Positions 48,719 through 58,696 of a DNA stretch of 64,000 bases are shown piece by piece. The notes beneath the pieces are model-generated. The model worked only from the letters and a program-made list of their open reading frames with translations. It searched no databases and had not been told where the DNA came from. A program made the translations under genes and the position numbers. The stretch comes from Elusimicrobiota bacterium (GTDB taxonomy: Bacteria; Elusimicrobiota; Elusimicrobia; UBA1565; UBA9628): the NCBI GenBank assembly GCA_027406905.1, contig DAHZHT010000004.1, positions 59,848 through 123,847 on the forward strand, given 5' to 3'. Within the stretch, counting starts at the first letter, position 1; each line of letters starts with the position of its first letter.

Positions 48719-49720
48719 TTAAGAGGCGGATGAAACAGACCCTTCAGGGACATCCATCCCCAAAGACAGGCCCATATCTTTCAGCCGCTCTTTAATTTCA
48801 TCAAGCGATTTCTGTCCGAAATTCTTAACCGCAAGTAATTCTTCATCCCGCTTTGAAACCAACTCTCCCACTGTTTTAATATGGGCGACTTTCAAACAAT
48901 TGGCCGCGCGAGAAGACAGCTCAATCATGTCAACCGATTGATTCAAAATATCTTTCAATTTCGTCTCGGAAGAACCGTCGGCGCCTCCCATCTCGGAAGT
49001 TCCGGAGGCGGCAACAGCCTCTTCTTCGGGGATGAAAATATTGAGAGATTCTCTTAAAAGCTTGGAGGCCTGAATCAAGGCTTCCGCGGGATTAAGGGTT
49101 GAATCAGTCCAGATCTCCAGAATCAGGCGATCGTAATCAGTCACCTGGCCCACGCGCGCATTCTCGACGTCGTAGTGAACCTTGGAAACCGGAGAGAACA
49201 AGGCATCGAGCGGGATAAATCCCGCCGGCCAATGATTTTGGTTTCTCAATTCATCGGCGGTAATATATCCGCGTCCGCGAGAAACCTCGATTTCCATTGA
49301 CAGCTTCGCCCCGGGCTCAAGATGCGCCAAAACTAAATTACCGTTGACGATTTCCACATTCGCGTTTTTTTGAATTTGAGAAGCTACGACCGCGCCCTCT
49401 TTATTGGCTTCCAAATAAAGGATCTCGGGACCGGAGGAAAACATCTTAAGCCGGAGTTTTTTGAGATTAAGAAGGATATTCATCACATCCTCTCTGACCC
49501 CTGGCAACGTCATGTATTCATGCGGAGCTTTTTCCACCCGAACGGCGGTGACCGCCGCTCCTTCAAGACTGGAAAGGAGAACGCGCCTAAGCGCATTTCC
49601 AACAGTATGGCCGTAACCTCTTTCATAAGGCTCGGCGACGAATTTCGCGTAATTGTCGGACATCGTCCGCTCATCCACGCTTAATTTTTGCGGGAATATC
49701 AGTTCTTTGTAATGGGCCAT
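48719..49720 (-). CDS. rpoA: RNA polymerase alpha subunit
   Basis: A 333-residue alpha subunit. The N-terminal dimerisation domain has GYGHTVGNALRRVLLSSLEG, and the C-terminal DNA-binding domain (about 255-320) has ELSSRAANCLKVAHIKTVGE and NFGQKSLDEIKERL. An Ala/Gly/Ser linker of normal length joins them. It scaffolds polymerase assembly and contacts UP elements and activators. Located in the usual place between rpsD and rplQ. Confidence 0.97.
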   Translation of the reverse strand: MAHYKELIFPQKLSVDERTMSDNYAKFVAEPYERGYGHTVGNALRRVLLSSLEGAAVTAVRVEKAPHEYMTLPGVREDVMNILLNLKKLRLKMFSSGPEILYLEANKEGAVVASQIQKNANVEIVNGNLVLAHLEPGAKLSMEIEVSRGRGYITADELRNQNHWPAGFIPLDALFSPVSKVHYDVENARVGQVTDYDRLILEIWTDSTLNPAEALIQASKLLRESLNIFIPEEEAVAASGTSEMGGADGSSETKLKDILNQSVDMIELSSRAANCLKVAHIKTVGELVSKRDEELLAVKNFGQKSLDEIKERLKDMGLSLGMDVPEGSVSSAS

Positions 49721-49738
49721 AGCATCCTCTCTATAATT

Positions 49739-50362
49739 TTATCTTGAATAATACTCGACAATCAGTTGCTCGGAAACCGGCAGAGAAATCTCGCTCCGCT
49801 CCGGCAAACGGATCACTTTCGCCGACAAAGCGGCCGGATCGAACTCCATGTAGTTCGGGCGGTTATTGAGTCTTTGCGCGGTCTCAAGGCTTAGTTTGAC
49901 TCCCACGTTTTCTTTGAGTTTCGGGTCTACGGCGACAACGTCCCCCACGCGACAGCGATAAGAAGGAATGTTGAGCCAGCGACCATTGACTTTAATATGC
50001 CCGTGAGAAACAATCTGCCTGGCAGTCTTAAGCGAAGACGCAATGCCCATTCTTCGGACCACGTTATCAAGCCTCATTTCCAACAAAGCCAATAATTCGG
50101 CCCCGCTGTTAGCGGCCTTAGAAGCCTGATCCACCCAACGGCGGAAAGGTTTCTCGGTCATCAAAACAAAGCGGCGAAGCTTTTGTTTTTCTCTTAAACG
50201 CACGGCATATGCCGACATCTTGCCGCGCTGAACGCCGGCCATTCCTGGCTTAGTTGGGCGCTTATCTAAAACACAGCGCGTATGGCACTTATCTCCCTTT
50301 AGAAAAAGCTTGGTTTGCTCCCGACGGCAAAGCTTGCAAACAGGTCCGCTATAATTAGCCAT
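49739..50362 (-). CDS. rpsD: Ribosomal protein S4
   Basis: A 207-residue 16S rRNA-binding assembly protein with a zinc-type N-terminus (C9, C12, C26, C30) and the S4 RNA-binding domain (MRLDNVVRRMGIASSLKTAR, then GHIKVNGRW). In many bacteria S4 represses its own operon. Three bases separate it from rpsK. Confidence 0.97.
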   Translation of the reverse strand: MANYSGPVCKLCRREQTKLFLKGDKCHTRCVLDKRPTKPGMAGVQRGKMSAYAVRLREKQKLRRFVLMTEKPFRRWVDQASKAANSGAELLALLEMRLDNVVRRMGIASSLKTARQIVSHGHIKVNGRWLNIPSYRCRVGDVVAVDPKLKENVGVKLSLETAQRLNNRPNYMEFDPAALSAKVIRLPERSEISLPVSEQLIVEYYSR

Positions 50363-50365
50363 GAA

Positions 50366-50782
50366 TCACACCCTCCTCGACTTCGGCGGCCGACAACCAT
50401 TATGCGGAAGCGGCGAGACATCCTTCAAAGAAAGAATGGTCAGCCCCGCATTTCCCAAGGCGCGCACCGCAGTTTCTCGCCCCGGCCCCGGGCCTTTGAC
50501 AAAAACGACAATTTGCTTGACTCCCAATTCCAAGGCTTTCTTGGCAACCTTTCCGGCGGTAACGCCGGCGGCAAAAGGAGTTCCTTTTTTGGTCCCTTTA
50601 AAACCATTGACGCCCGCGGAAGCCCAAGCGAGAACATCGCCCTTGTCGTCAGTTAAGGAAACAATCGTATTGTTAAACGAACACTGAATGAACACTTTCG
50701 CGAAACTCAAATGTTTCCAGTTTTTTTTCTTCGCCGGGACTGCCGGTTTTGCGCCTTGGGCGCCAGGTTTTTCTTCTGCCAT
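50366..50782 (-). CDS. rpsK: Ribosomal protein S11
   Basis: A 138-residue platform protein. The conserved core ([40 protein letters not shown] and [13 protein letters not shown]) follows a short Ala/Pro/Lys extension of about 20 residues. The start at 50782 has GGAGG nine bases upstream, better than the in-frame start four codons earlier. Confidence 0.97.
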   Translation of the reverse strand: MAEEKPGAQGAKPAVPAKKKNWKHLSFAKVFIQCSFNNTIVSLTDDKGDVLAWASAGVNGFKGTKKGTPFAAGVTAGKVAKKALELGVKQIVVFVKGPGPGRETAVRALGNAGLTILSLKDVSPLPHNGCRPPKSRRV

Positions 50783-50797
50783 AGATGCCTCCAAATT

Positions 50798-51205
50798 TTA
50801 AGCCTTCGCCGGGGCTTTCGCCTGAGGTTTTTCAGCCTTACCAGCTCCCACCGTTCTCCGGCGGCCGCGGCGGGTACGCGCATTCGTCCGCGTCCGCTGC
50901 CCGCGAAGAGGAAGGTTTCGGCGATGCCGCTGACCGCGATAAGAGCCGATTTCTTGCAGGCGCCCGACATTAGACTGAATCTCTCGCCGCAATTCTCCTT
51001 CCACCTTGTATTCCTTCACCAATAAATTATTGATGAGTCCGACTTGGTTTTCCGTCAAATCTTTGACCCGAGTCGCCGGATCGACAGCTCCATTTAATTT
51101 TTCCAGGAGTTGGTTAGCCGTCGTTTTTCCCAACCCATACAAATACCTCAAAGCGACATCGACTCGCTTTCCTTTCGGCAAATCTACACCCGCAACGCGT
51201 GCCAT
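50798..51205 (-). CDS. rpsM: Ribosomal protein S13
   Basis: A 135-residue head protein that contacts the P-site tRNA and the large subunit. [25 protein letters not shown] start, [20 protein letters not shown] and a basic tail are typical. The Lys/Ala tail is about ten residues longer than in E. coli. Located between rpmJ and rpsK as usual. Confidence 0.97.
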   Translation of the reverse strand: MARVAGVDLPKGKRVDVALRYLYGLGKTTANQLLEKLNGAVDPATRVKDLTENQVGLINNLLVKEYKVEGELRREIQSNVGRLQEIGSYRGQRHRRNLPLRGQRTRTNARTRRGRRRTVGAGKAEKPQAKAPAKA

Positions 51206-51221
51206 AAGAATTCTCCTTTAT

Positions 51222-51335
51222 TTATCCCTGTCTCTGCTTATGTTTAGGGTTCGAGCAAAATACGCGGATGGCCCGCCCTCTTTTAATGACTTTGCACTTT
51301 TGGCAAATCGGTTTAACGCTCGCTCTCACTTTCAT
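51222..51335 (-). CDS. rpmJ: Ribosomal protein L36, zinc type
   Basis: A 37-residue protein translated from ATG at 51335 ([20 protein letters not shown], then [17 protein letters not shown]). Zinc ligands C11, C14, C27 and H32 are all present, so it is the zinc-binding form. It lies between infA and rpsM, its standard place, with 16 bases on each side. Confidence 0.96.
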   Translation of the reverse strand: MKVRASVKPICQKCKVIKRGRAIRVFCSNPKHKQRQG

Positions 51336-51351
51336 CTCAATACCTCTCCAG

Positions 51352-51594
51352 TTATTCCCTAAAGACAATGCGCCCGCGAGTTAAATCGTAAGGCGACAGC
51401 TCGATTTTCACCCGATCTCCAGGCAGAATTTTAATATAATGCATTCTCATCCGACCCGAGATATGAGCCAAGACAATCTTTCCCGGGGCGATTTCAACGC
51501 GAAACATCGCATTGGGAAGGGCTTCTAAAATATTTCCTTCGACTTCAATTTTATCGCCTTTTTTTTCTTCCTTTTCGCTATGAACTTTTTTCAT
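51352..51594 (-). CDS. infA: Translation initiation factor IF-1
   Basis: An 80-residue OB-fold factor that occupies the A site during initiation. [40 protein letters not shown] and [10 protein letters not shown] are diagnostic. An extra Lys/Glu-rich stretch of about ten residues precedes the usual start. The ATG overlaps the map stop by four bases. Confidence 0.97.
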   Translation of the reverse strand: MKKVHSEKEEKKGDKIEVEGNILEALPNAMFRVEIAPGKIVLAHISGRMRMHYIKILPGDRVKIELSPYDLTRGRIVFRE

Positions 51595-52373
51595 TGAGTT
51601 AAAATCTCCGGCCCCTTTTCCGTTAAAGCCACCGTATGCTCAAAATGAGCGGACAAGCGCCCGTCTTTTGTGACAGCCGTCCATTGATCGTCTAAAACCT
51701 GAACTTCAGATCCGCCGGCATTGACCATGGGCTCAATGGCCAACACCATGCCAGAAACCAAGCGTGTTCCGCTTCCCTTCTTTCCGTAGTTGGGAACCTG
51801 GGGCTCCTCATGAAGGGCCCGCCCGATGCCATGTCCGACAAAATCATAAACGACGGAAAAACCGGCTTTTTCACAATGAGACTGAACGGCAAAACCGATA
51901 TCGCCAAGACGGTTGCCGACCAGAGCCGCCGCGATTCCGCGTTTAAGCGACTCTTCGGTGACTTGAATCAATCGCAAAGCCTCCTCAGAAACATTCCCGA
52001 CCGGGACAGTCACCGCCGCATCGGCATAGAAGCCGCTAATAATACAACCAAAATCCAAGCTGACGATATCGCCGTCGGCGATTTTTCTCTTCGGCGATGG
52101 AATTCCGTGCACCACTTCGGAATTAATTGAAACGCAGATTGAAGCGGGAAAGCCCCGGTATCCCAAAAACGCGGGTTGGGCATTGTTTTTCGACAGGTAA
52201 TCCATCGCGAGAACATCAATATCTTTTGTACTCATTCCCACGGAAAGACTTTTTCGCAACATAGCCAAAGCCCCGGCAACCACCGCGCCAGCCTGGCGCA
52301 TAAGAATGATTTCTTCCCTTGTCTTCATCTCTATTTTTCGAGGGGGCTTCGGCATTAACACAGTGGAGCTCAT
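51591..52373 (-). CDS. map: Methionine aminopeptidase, type I
   Basis: A 260-residue metalloenzyme that removes the initiator methionine. The five metal ligands are in [18 protein letters not shown] (two Asp), [10 protein letters not shown] (His), AIEPMV (Glu) and FEHTVAL (Glu). A 15-residue basic N-terminal extension is present. It is linked by four-base overlaps to adk before and infA after. Confidence 0.97.
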   Translation of the reverse strand: MSSTVLMPKPPRKIEMKTREEIILMRQAGAVVAGALAMLRKSLSVGMSTKDIDVLAMDYLSKNNAQPAFLGYRGFPASICVSINSEVVHGIPSPKRKIADGDIVSLDFGCIISGFYADAAVTVPVGNVSEEALRLIQVTEESLKRGIAAALVGNRLGDIGFAVQSHCEKAGFSVVYDFVGHGIGRALHEEPQVPNYGKKGSGTRLVSGMVLAIEPMVNAGGSEVQVLDDQWTAVTKDGRLSAHFEHTVALTEKGPEILTQ

Positions 52374-53020
52374 GGCTTGGCAAAAATTGAATCGACAAAC
52401 ATAGACAAAGCCGCGCTCACTTCTTCAGGTTTGCGGCCGGCATCGACCTCTTTAAAAACAGATTCAGATTGATAATAGGCAATCATGGGACGCGTAATAT
52501 CTTCAAAAACCATTAAACGCTTGCGCGCGGTGGTTTCAGAATCGTCTTCGCGCAAAATAACGTCCCCGCCACAACTCAAGCATTTCCCCCCAGGGGCAGG
52601 CTTGGTTTGGATATTGTAAACTTCTCCGCATTGAGAGCAAACCCGCCGAGAAACAATGCGCTCAAGGGCCAACTCCTGCGAAATTTTAAGCAAAACGACT
52701 AAATCAATAGACAGATTTTCATGAGCGAGAATGGTAGACAAGGACTGCGCTTGGGCGAGATTTCTTGGAAATCCGTCTAACAAATAGCGCCCCTCTTTTG
52801 AATTGAAGCGAGCCGCCACCATTTCCGTCACTAAATCATCAGGAACCAATTTGCCTGATTTCACATACGCCTGAGCCTTAACTCCGAGTGGAGTTTTCTC
52901 CGCGATCTCATTGCGGAAAATATCTCCAGTGGCCAAGTGAGAAAGGCCATATTTTGCGCTTAAGAACTTAGCCTGCGTGCCTTTTCCGGAGCCGGGAGCG
53001 CCGAGCAAAATAGCGATCAT
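52370..53020 (-). CDS. adk: Adenylate kinase, zinc LID
   Basis: A 216-residue long-form adenylate kinase interconverting ATP+AMP and ADP. P-loop LLGAPGSGKGTQAKFL, DGFPRN and a LID with two CxxC pairs (CSQC near 129 and CLSC near 149) that bind structural zinc, as in Gram-positive and thermophile enzymes. Four-base overlap with secY. Confidence 0.97.
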   Translation of the reverse strand: MIAILLGAPGSGKGTQAKFLSAKYGLSHLATGDIFRNEIAEKTPLGVKAQAYVKSGKLVPDDLVTEMVAARFNSKEGRYLLDGFPRNLAQAQSLSTILAHENLSIDLVVLLKISQELALERIVSRRVCSQCGEVYNIQTKPAPGGKCLSCGGDVILREDDSETTARKRLMVFEDITRPMIAYYQSESVFKEVDAGRKPEEVSAALSMFVDSIFAKP

Positions 53021-54354
53021 GAACTACTCCCCACATTAAACCAGCGCTGCCTTAAGCGGCTCTTTTTTAAAAAACCCTCGTAATGACGCATAATTAACTG
53101 CGCTTCCAATTGCCCCATCGTGTCCAAGGCCACGCCCACCACGATTAGGAGAGCCGTACCGCCAAAATAAAAAGGAACGTTCAAACTGGTGCGCAACCAG
53201 TCCGGGAGAACGGCGATGGCCGCGACAAATAGCGCTCCGCCTAAAGTAATTCGCTCCAAAACCCACTCGATGTATTTCGCCGTCGACTCTCCGGGGCGAT
53301 ATCCGGGAATAAACCCGCCTGACTTTCTCATGTTGTCGGCTAGATCTGTTGGGTTAAAAGAAACCGAATTATAAAAATAGCAGAAGAAAATAATCAAAGC
53401 GGCATAGACGAGCTGATAAATCCAACTTCCAGTTCCCCAGAAATGGAGCATTTTCTGCGCCCAAGTCGACTGCGGAGCGAAACTAGCCACCGTAATAGGA
53501 ACAGCTAAGAGAGAGACGGCAAAGATGACCGCAATGACTCCGGACTGATCGACTTTAAGCGGCAAATAGCTTTGAGAGCCGCCGTACATTTTCCTTCCCA
53601 CCACGCGCTTGGCGTATTGCACCGGAATTTTCCGCTGGGCGGTTTCAACCCAAACGACCAAAACCGTGACGACTAAAATGGCGGCCAAAACCAATAGGGC
53701 CGGCAAAAGCCCCATCACTTCGGCCTGCACTAAACGAATCATATTCATCACCGCGCTTGGAATGCGCCCGACAATTCCGGCAAAGATGATAAGGGAAACT
53801 CCATTTCCAATGCCGATTTCAGTCACCTGCTCTCCCAGCCACATGACGAAAATGGATCCGGAGGTCAAGGTCAAGACCGTCAAAACATAAAACCCCCAAG
53901 ACGGGTTTGAGATAACAGGGATATTGCCGGGGGTTGGCATTTTAGATATCGCGAGAGTCAGGCCGAAGGATTGAAAAGTGGCTAAAAACAAGGTCAAATA
54001 GCGCGTATAGGTATTGAGTTTGCGCCGCCCTAATTCGCCTTCTTTATATAAACGATCCAAATGCGGTAAAACGTGGGCCCCTTGCAAAAGGCTCATGATG
54101 ATCGAGGCATTGATATAGGGCATGACTCCCATCGAAAAAATTGAAAAGCGCCTCAGCGCCCCGCCGGAGAAAATATTGATGAATCCAAGCAACCCGCCAC
54201 GCTGAGAATTAAAGATGGATTTTAAGGCATCCGCGTTGATCCCGGGAATGGGAATGGCGGCTCCCACCCGGTAAACGGCGATAGCCCCCAAGGTATAGAG
54301 AAGCTTCCGTCTTAAATCCGGAGATTCGACGAGTTCGGTGAGACTTTGAGCCAT
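53017..54354 (-). CDS. secY: Protein translocase subunit SecY
   Basis: A 445-residue ten-helix channel of the Sec translocase. GVMPYINASIIMSLL, a plug-region INIFSGGALRRFSIFSMG and NPTDLADNMRKSGGFIPGYRPG are signature blocks. It lies downstream of rplO with a one-base stop/start junction (TAATG), the conserved spc-operon arrangement. Confidence 0.97.
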   Translation of the reverse strand: MAQSLTELVESPDLRRKLLYTLGAIAVYRVGAAIPIPGINADALKSIFNSQRGGLLGFINIFSGGALRRFSIFSMGVMPYINASIIMSLLQGAHVLPHLDRLYKEGELGRRKLNTYTRYLTLFLATFQSFGLTLAISKMPTPGNIPVISNPSWGFYVLTVLTLTSGSIFVMWLGEQVTEIGIGNGVSLIIFAGIVGRIPSAVMNMIRLVQAEVMGLLPALLVLAAILVVTVLVVWVETAQRKIPVQYAKRVVGRKMYGGSQSYLPLKVDQSGVIAVIFAVSLLAVPITVASFAPQSTWAQKMLHFWGTGSWIYQLVYAALIIFFCYFYNSVSFNPTDLADNMRKSGGFIPGYRPGESTAKYIEWVLERITLGGALFVAAIAVLPDWLRTSLNVPFYFGGTALLIVVGVALDTMGQLEAQLIMRHYEGFLKKSRLRQRWFNVGSSS

Positions 54355-54806
54355 TACCCGCCTATGACCACAGCGGCCCCGCCCACTTTCTCGATTTGCG
54401 CGCGAGAAGAGGCGGAAAATGCGTGAACCGAGATTTTATACGGGTTTTTGACCGAGGTCTTGCCGCTCAAAACCTTTACGGGAAGCTTAGAGGAAATGAG
54501 ACCATGCATCTTGAGAGATTCCAAAGTAACCTCTTTTTGATTTTTAAAAACGCGTTCAATATCGGCAAGAGAAACGACTTGATAGCGCTTGGTAAAAGGA
54601 GCGTTGCTAAAACCATATTTCGGCACGCGCCTAAGCAAAGGGGTCTGTCCACCTTCAAAGCCGGACATTTTTCCGTCTCCGGAACGGGAACGCTGTCCCT
54701 TTTGCCCTCGGGTGGCCGTCTGGCCGTGGCCAGAGCCCTCTCCCAAACCGATTCGGGTTCTTTTACGCCGCGAGCCCGCGCGCGGAGACAACGAAGTTAA
54801 ATTCAT
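54354..54806 (-). CDS. rplO: Ribosomal protein L15
   Basis: A 150-residue assembly protein of the large subunit: [38 protein letters not shown] and [18 protein letters not shown]. The start at 54806 is set by GGAGGG upstream. It overlaps rpsE by four bases, leaving no space for rpmD (L30), which normally sits between them. Confidence 0.96.
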   Translation of the reverse strand: MNLTSLSPRAGSRRKRTRIGLGEGSGHGQTATRGQKGQRSRSGDGKMSGFEGGQTPLLRRVPKYGFSNAPFTKRYQVVSLADIERVFKNQKEVTLESLKMHGLISSKLPVKVLSGKTSVKNPYKISVHAFSASSRAQIEKVGGAAVVIGG

Positions 54807-55384
54807 TTTTCCCTCCCACGCAACTTCATGATTGATTCTTTGGTCCTCAAAAGACGCAAACACTGTAAAGTCGCGCCAATCATATTAAAAGAATTAGAGG
54901 AACCCAAGCTCTTGGTTAGAATGTTTTTAACCCCGGCCGCTTCTAAAACAGATCGAACAGCTCCGCCGGCGATAACGCCGGTTCCCGGAGCCGCAGGTTT
55001 CATCCAAACTTTTCCCGAGCCAAACTTGGCAATGACTTCATGGGGAATAGTCCCATGAACCAAGGGAAACTTGAAAACCTCTTTTTTCGCCTGCATCTGC
55101 CCTTTTTGGATCGAAGACTGGACGTCTTTGGCCTTTCCAAGGCCAAACCCGACCGTGCCTTCTCCGTCTCCCACGACCACTAAAGCGCTAAACGAAAATC
55201 TCTTTCCGCCCTTGACGACTTTAGCGACGCGATTAATCGCGACAACATTTTCCACCAACTCTCCGGGAAGTCTCGGCGCGGCGACGCGCGGCCCTCTGGA
55301 AGATCGGGCGGCGGGAGAAAAATTCTCTCCGGGAGCCGCAGATTTTTTTTCTTGCTTTTCTGGAACAGACGCGGTTTCAGTCAT
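54803..55384 (-). CDS. rpsE: Ribosomal protein S5
   Basis: A 193-residue decoding-centre protein. The double-stranded RNA-binding part ([20 protein letters not shown]) and [20 protein letters not shown] are typical. A disordered N-terminal extension of about 40 residues (Ala/Pro/Ser/Arg) is added. Located between rplR and rplO. Confidence 0.96.
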   Translation of the reverse strand: MTETASVPEKQEKKSAAPGENFSPAARSSRGPRVAAPRLPGELVENVVAINRVAKVVKGGKRFSFSALVVVGDGEGTVGFGLGKAKDVQSSIQKGQMQAKKEVFKFPLVHGTIPHEVIAKFGSGKVWMKPAAPGTGVIAGGAVRSVLEAAGVKNILTKSLGSSNSFNMIGATLQCLRLLRTKESIMKLRGREK

Positions 55385-55394
55385 TCAATCCTCT

Positions 55395-55760
55395 CTAAAA
55401 TTCAAGTCCGCTTGAGCGCGCGGAGTCAGCCAAGGCTTTTAGCCGTCCATGATAGACATGCCCACCGCGGTCAAAAGCGACTTTTTTAATTCCCGCTTCC
55501 ACCGCTTTTTTGGCGATTAACGCCCCGACGGCCTGAGCCGCCTCTTTGTTTTTCGCGGATTTCGGAAATTTCTGATGAATCTCCTTGGACAGGGAAGAGA
55601 CCGCCGCGACAGTCACTCCTTTAGAATCATCAATCACCTGCGCGTAAATGTGGCGCAGACTGCGATGAACGCTCAATCGCGGGCGATCCGATGAAAACTC
55701 AGCCAAAGCCCTGCGTGTCCTTTGTTTTCTAAATTCAAAACGAACTTTTTTATCCTTCAT
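55395..55760 (-). CDS. rplR: Ribosomal protein L18
   Basis: A 121-residue 5S rRNA-binding protein with the [20 protein letters not shown] block (RLSVHRS) and the C-terminal [20 protein letters not shown]. Normal length; standard spc position. Confidence 0.96.
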   Translation of the reverse strand: MKDKKVRFEFRKQRTRRALAEFSSDRPRLSVHRSLRHIYAQVIDDSKGVTVAAVSSLSKEIHQKFPKSAKNKEAAQAVGALIAKKAVEAGIKKVAFDRGGHVYHGRLKALADSARSSGLEF

Positions 55761-55769
55761 TGCTGTCTC

Positions 55770-56342
55770 CTACTTCTTGGCCCCGCCAGCAGCTCCAGCC
55801 CCTGCCGCCGTTTTTCCGGCTTTCCGGCGAATATGCTCGCCCTGATAGCGAATGCCAGTCCCTTTATAAGGTTCCGGCTCTCTCAAACCTCGAATCTTGG
55901 CGGCAATCTCGCCTACCAATTCCTTGTTGATACCGCTGACCGTAATCTGAGTTTTCTTGGGATCAACCGCCAATGTCACTCCCTTGGGAGCCTCAAAAAC
56001 GACCGGATGAGATTTCCCGATAGCCAACGTCAGCTTCTGGCCCGCGACTTCCGCGCGAAAACCTAAACCGACAATATCTAAAACCTTGCTAAAACCGTTT
56101 GCAACTCCTAAAACCATGTTTTGGATTCTGGCGCGGGATAAACCATAAATCGCCGAGACCTCTTTTTCTTTCGACAAGTCGGCGCTCAAGACGACCTGGC
56201 CATCCTTGATTTCCGCGTTAACGAAAGAATGAAGAGGCTCTTTTAATTCGCCCTTAGGTCCCTTGACGGTGACCAGGCGATTCGCGATAGAAACCTGAAC
56301 CCCTGAAGGGATCACAACCGGCTGCTTTCCAATTCTACTCAT
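55770..56342 (-). CDS. rplF: Ribosomal protein L6
   Basis: A 190-residue large-subunit protein with two alpha/beta repeats: MSRIGKQPVVIPSGVQVSI at the start and PEPYKGTGIRYQGEHIRRK near the end. A short Ala/Gly tail follows. Ten bases lie between it and rplR. Confidence 0.97.
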   Translation of the reverse strand: MSRIGKQPVVIPSGVQVSIANRLVTVKGPKGELKEPLHSFVNAEIKDGQVVLSADLSKEKEVSAIYGLSRARIQNMVLGVANGFSKVLDIVGLGFRAEVAGQKLTLAIGKSHPVVFEAPKGVTLAVDPKKTQITVSGINKELVGEIAAKIRGLREPEPYKGTGIRYQGEHIRRKAGKTAAGAGAAGGAKK

Positions 56343-56348
56343 ATAATT

Positions 56349-56747
56349 TTACCAAACCTGGCAGAGAACTTCTCCGCCGATTTTTTTCTCAATCGCCTGT
56401 CTTTCAGTCAGAAAGCCCTGAGGGGTCGACAGAATACTGACCGACATTCCATTCGGGTTTCTCATCGGCAATTGGCGATAAGAACGATACACCCGCAATC
56501 CCGGCTTGGAAACGCGCTTAAGCCCGCGAATAGCGGCTTCTTTCGTCGGGGAATATTTCAGAAAGACCCGCAAAATTCCATATTTAACTCCCGCGGGATA
56601 CAGAGATTTATAATTCGCGATAAAGCCCTCATCTTTTAAAAGTTTGACAATCTCAAACTTAATTTTAGAATAGGGAACATCGACACGGTCTTTCATCCGG
56701 GAGTTTGCGTTACGAATTCCAGTCAGTAGATCAGCAATAGGGTCCAT
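56349..56747 (-). CDS. rpsH: Ribosomal protein S8
   Basis: A 132-residue primary 16S rRNA binder: DPIADLLTGIRNANSRMKD and the C-terminal GMSVSILSTPQGFLTERQA ending in GGEVLCQVW. In E. coli it is the spc-operon translational repressor; whether that holds here cannot be seen. Confidence 0.97.
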   Translation of the reverse strand: MDPIADLLTGIRNANSRMKDRVDVPYSKIKFEIVKLLKDEGFIANYKSLYPAGVKYGILRVFLKYSPTKEAAIRGLKRVSKPGLRVYRSYRQLPMRNPNGMSVSILSTPQGFLTERQAIEKKIGGEVLCQVW

Positions 56748-56753
56748 TTTATC

Positions 56754-56939
56754 CTACCATGAAGATTTTTTAACTCCCGGGATTAACCCCCGGTGAGCCA
56801 TGTTTCTCAAACAAATTCGGCATAAGCCGAAATCGCGGTAATACGCCCTTGGGCGCCCGCAAATCTGGCAACGATTTCTATAGCGCGTGGAAAATTTTTG
56901 AGGTTTCCTTAATTTCGCGACCCAGGCCGTTGTAGCCAT
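56754..56939 (-). CDS. rpsZ: Ribosomal protein S14, zinc type (S14Z)
   Basis: A 61-residue short S14 with four zinc-binding cysteines (C24, C27, C40, C43), CQICGRP and [20 protein letters not shown]. This is the zinc form rather than the longer cysteine-free one. Three bases after rplE. Confidence 0.97.
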   Translation of the reverse strand: MATTAWVAKLRKPQKFSTRYRNRCQICGRPRAYYRDFGLCRICLRNMAHRGLIPGVKKSSW

Positions 56940-56942
56940 CTT

Positions 56943-57671
56943 CTATTTCTCCTTTCCAGCCGCGGCCAAAGCCCCGGTCTTTCCGTGTCCGGAATTTTGA
57001 GGTTTCTTAAATGGAAATCCCAAGGCAGTCAAAAATTCCAAACTGCGGTCATCTTGCCCTGCGGACGTGACGATGGTCACGTTCATTCCTTGCTGTCCTA
57101 AGGATCTCTCCATATTGATTTCAGGGAATATGGTCTGATCTTTAAGACCGAGATTATAATTTCCCCGGCCATCAAAACCCTTTAACTCCAATCCGCGGAA
57201 ATCGCGGATACGCGGAATCGCGATCGCGATCATCCGATCTAAAAATTCCCACATCCGGTCTCCCCGAAGAGTCACGCGCAAGCCAATCGGCATCCCTTCT
57301 CTCAATTTAAAATTTGAGATGGATTTTTTTGACTTGCGAACCTGCGGCCATTGTCCGACCATCATCGCCAATTCTTCCCTGGCGGAATCGAGAGCCTGGA
57401 CATTTTCCCGCGCGCGTGACACGCCCATATTGATGACAATTTTAATCAAGCGAGGAATCTGAAAAGGGTTTTCAAGGCCCCATTTCTCCATTAATCCTGG
57501 AACCAACTCTTCTTGGTAATATTTTTTCAATCGCGGTTTTGGATGAGGCGTCTCCTTGCCATCCGAAACGACAATGGAAGAAGGGGCAACGACCGGCTTT
57601 CCACCGTGAGCCTGCTTAGGCGCACGCGCCTGAGCGGGCTTTTCCGTCTTATTTTTCTCTATTGTAGCCAT
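56943..57671 (-). CDS. rplE: Ribosomal protein L5 with N-terminal extension
   Basis: A 242-residue 5S rRNA-binding protein, about 60 longer than the usual 180. The family core begins near residue 48 (RLKKYYQEELVPGLMEKWGL) and includes IPRLIKIVINMGVSRAREN and GNYNLGLKDQTIFPEI. The extra N-terminal 47 residues are Lys/Ala/Pro/Gln-rich and disordered, and a 20-residue Gly/Lys/Ala tail follows. The start is set by its 14-base distance from rplX; no internal start with a clear binding site is seen. Confidence 0.95.
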   Translation of the reverse strand: MATIEKNKTEKPAQARAPKQAHGGKPVVAPSSIVVSDGKETPHPKPRLKKYYQEELVPGLMEKWGLENPFQIPRLIKIVINMGVSRARENVQALDSAREELAMMVGQWPQVRKSKKSISNFKLREGMPIGLRVTLRGDRMWEFLDRMIAIAIPRIRDFRGLELKGFDGRGNYNLGLKDQTIFPEINMERSLGQQGMNVTIVTSAGQDDRSLEFLTALGFPFKKPQNSGHGKTGALAAAGKEK

Positions 57672-57685
57672 GTTCTATTTCTCAA

Positions 57686-57997
57686 TTATTCAATCTGTTG
57701 TTCACAGCGACGACAAATTCGGACATTGTCTCCGCTTGGAAGCCGCTCAAGGCCCACGCGTGAGGGCTTTTCACACTTTGGACACATCAGCATGACTTTA
57801 GAATAAGAAATCGGCGCCTCGTACTTCTGTATTCCGCCCGGATCAGTCTGTGTCCCTTTTTTGTGCTTTGAAACGATATTGACCCGCGAAACCAAAACTC
57901 TCATTTTATCGGGAAAAACCTTGACGATCTCGCCAATTTTTCCCTTGTCCTTGCCGGACATGACCATCACCTTGTCTTTTTTATGGATTTTAAGCAT
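57686..57997 (-). CDS. rplX: Ribosomal protein L24
   Basis: A 103-residue assembly-initiating protein: [20 protein letters not shown] (KOW motif) and [16 protein letters not shown]. The C-terminus carries two CxxC pairs (CPKC and CRRC), a zinc-ribbon form found in a subset of bacteria. Confidence 0.97.
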   Translation of the reverse strand: MLKIHKKDKVMVMSGKDKGKIGEIVKVFPDKMRVLVSRVNIVSKHKKGTQTDPGGIQKYEAPISYSKVMLMCPKCEKPSRVGLERLPSGDNVRICRRCEQQIE

Positions 57998-57998
57998 C

Positions 57999-58367
57999 TC
58001 AGATCACCTCCGGAGCGAGAGAGATGATTTTTAAAAACTCTTTGTCGCGAAGTTCCCGCGCCACGGGGCCGAAAACGCGCGTCCCCTTGGGTTCGTTTTT
58101 ATCATCGATCAAGCAAGCGGCATTTTCATCAAAACGGACATAAGAGCCGTCCGCGCGCCGAGAGTTCCTGGCGACCCTAACTACGACGGCCTTAACGACT
58201 TCTCCCTTTTTAATCGCGCCATGTGGAATAGCGTCTCTGACGCTGCAGACAATGATATCTCCCACTCCAGCGTAACGCCGATAAGAACCACCCATCACAT
58301 GAAAACACTGTAATTTTTTCGCGCCGGAATTATCGGCGACATTTAAAATAGAGCGTAACTGAATCAT
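57999..58367 (-). CDS. rplN: Ribosomal protein L14
   Basis: A 122-residue subunit-interface protein with [20 protein letters not shown] at the start and [20 protein letters not shown] at the end. Overlaps rpsQ by four bases. Confidence 0.98.
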   Translation of the reverse strand: MIQLRSILNVADNSGAKKLQCFHVMGGSYRRYAGVGDIIVCSVRDAIPHGAIKKGEVVKAVVVRVARNSRRADGSYVRFDENAACLIDDKNEPKGTRVFGPVARELRDKEFLKIISLAPEVI

Positions 58368-58696
58368 CCCGCAATGCCTCCCACTGAAGCCTCTTTCTGG
58401 TTAGCCGCGACATAACCCGCAGGAGCTTTTTTAACGATGCGAACGAGTCGCCAGCGCTTGGTTTTGGAAATAGGGCGGCAACTCATCACCTCAACCAAAT
58501 CTCCCAATTTTGAAGCCCCTTCTTCATCATGAACGACAAAACGCGAATTTTTTCTCATGACTTTTTCATAGACTCTGTGCTTGGTCAAACGCTCGACGGA
58601 AACGATCCGAGTCTTCGTCATTTTATCGGAAACGACTAAACCCTCGAAGGTTTTTCGGTCCGATCTCGATTTTTCAACAGATGATTCAAGAGCCAT
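58364..58696 (-). CDS. rpsQ: Ribosomal protein S17
   Basis: A 110-residue OB-fold 16S rRNA binder: [20 protein letters not shown] and [20 protein letters not shown]. About 15 residues of C-terminal tail are extra. Its start overlaps the end of rpmC by 11 bases. Confidence 0.97.
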   Translation of the reverse strand: MALESSVEKSRSDRKTFEGLVVSDKMTKTRIVSVERLTKHRVYEKVMRKNSRFVVHDEEGASKLGDLVEVMSCRPISKTKRWRLVRIVKKAPAGYVAANQKEASVGGIAG

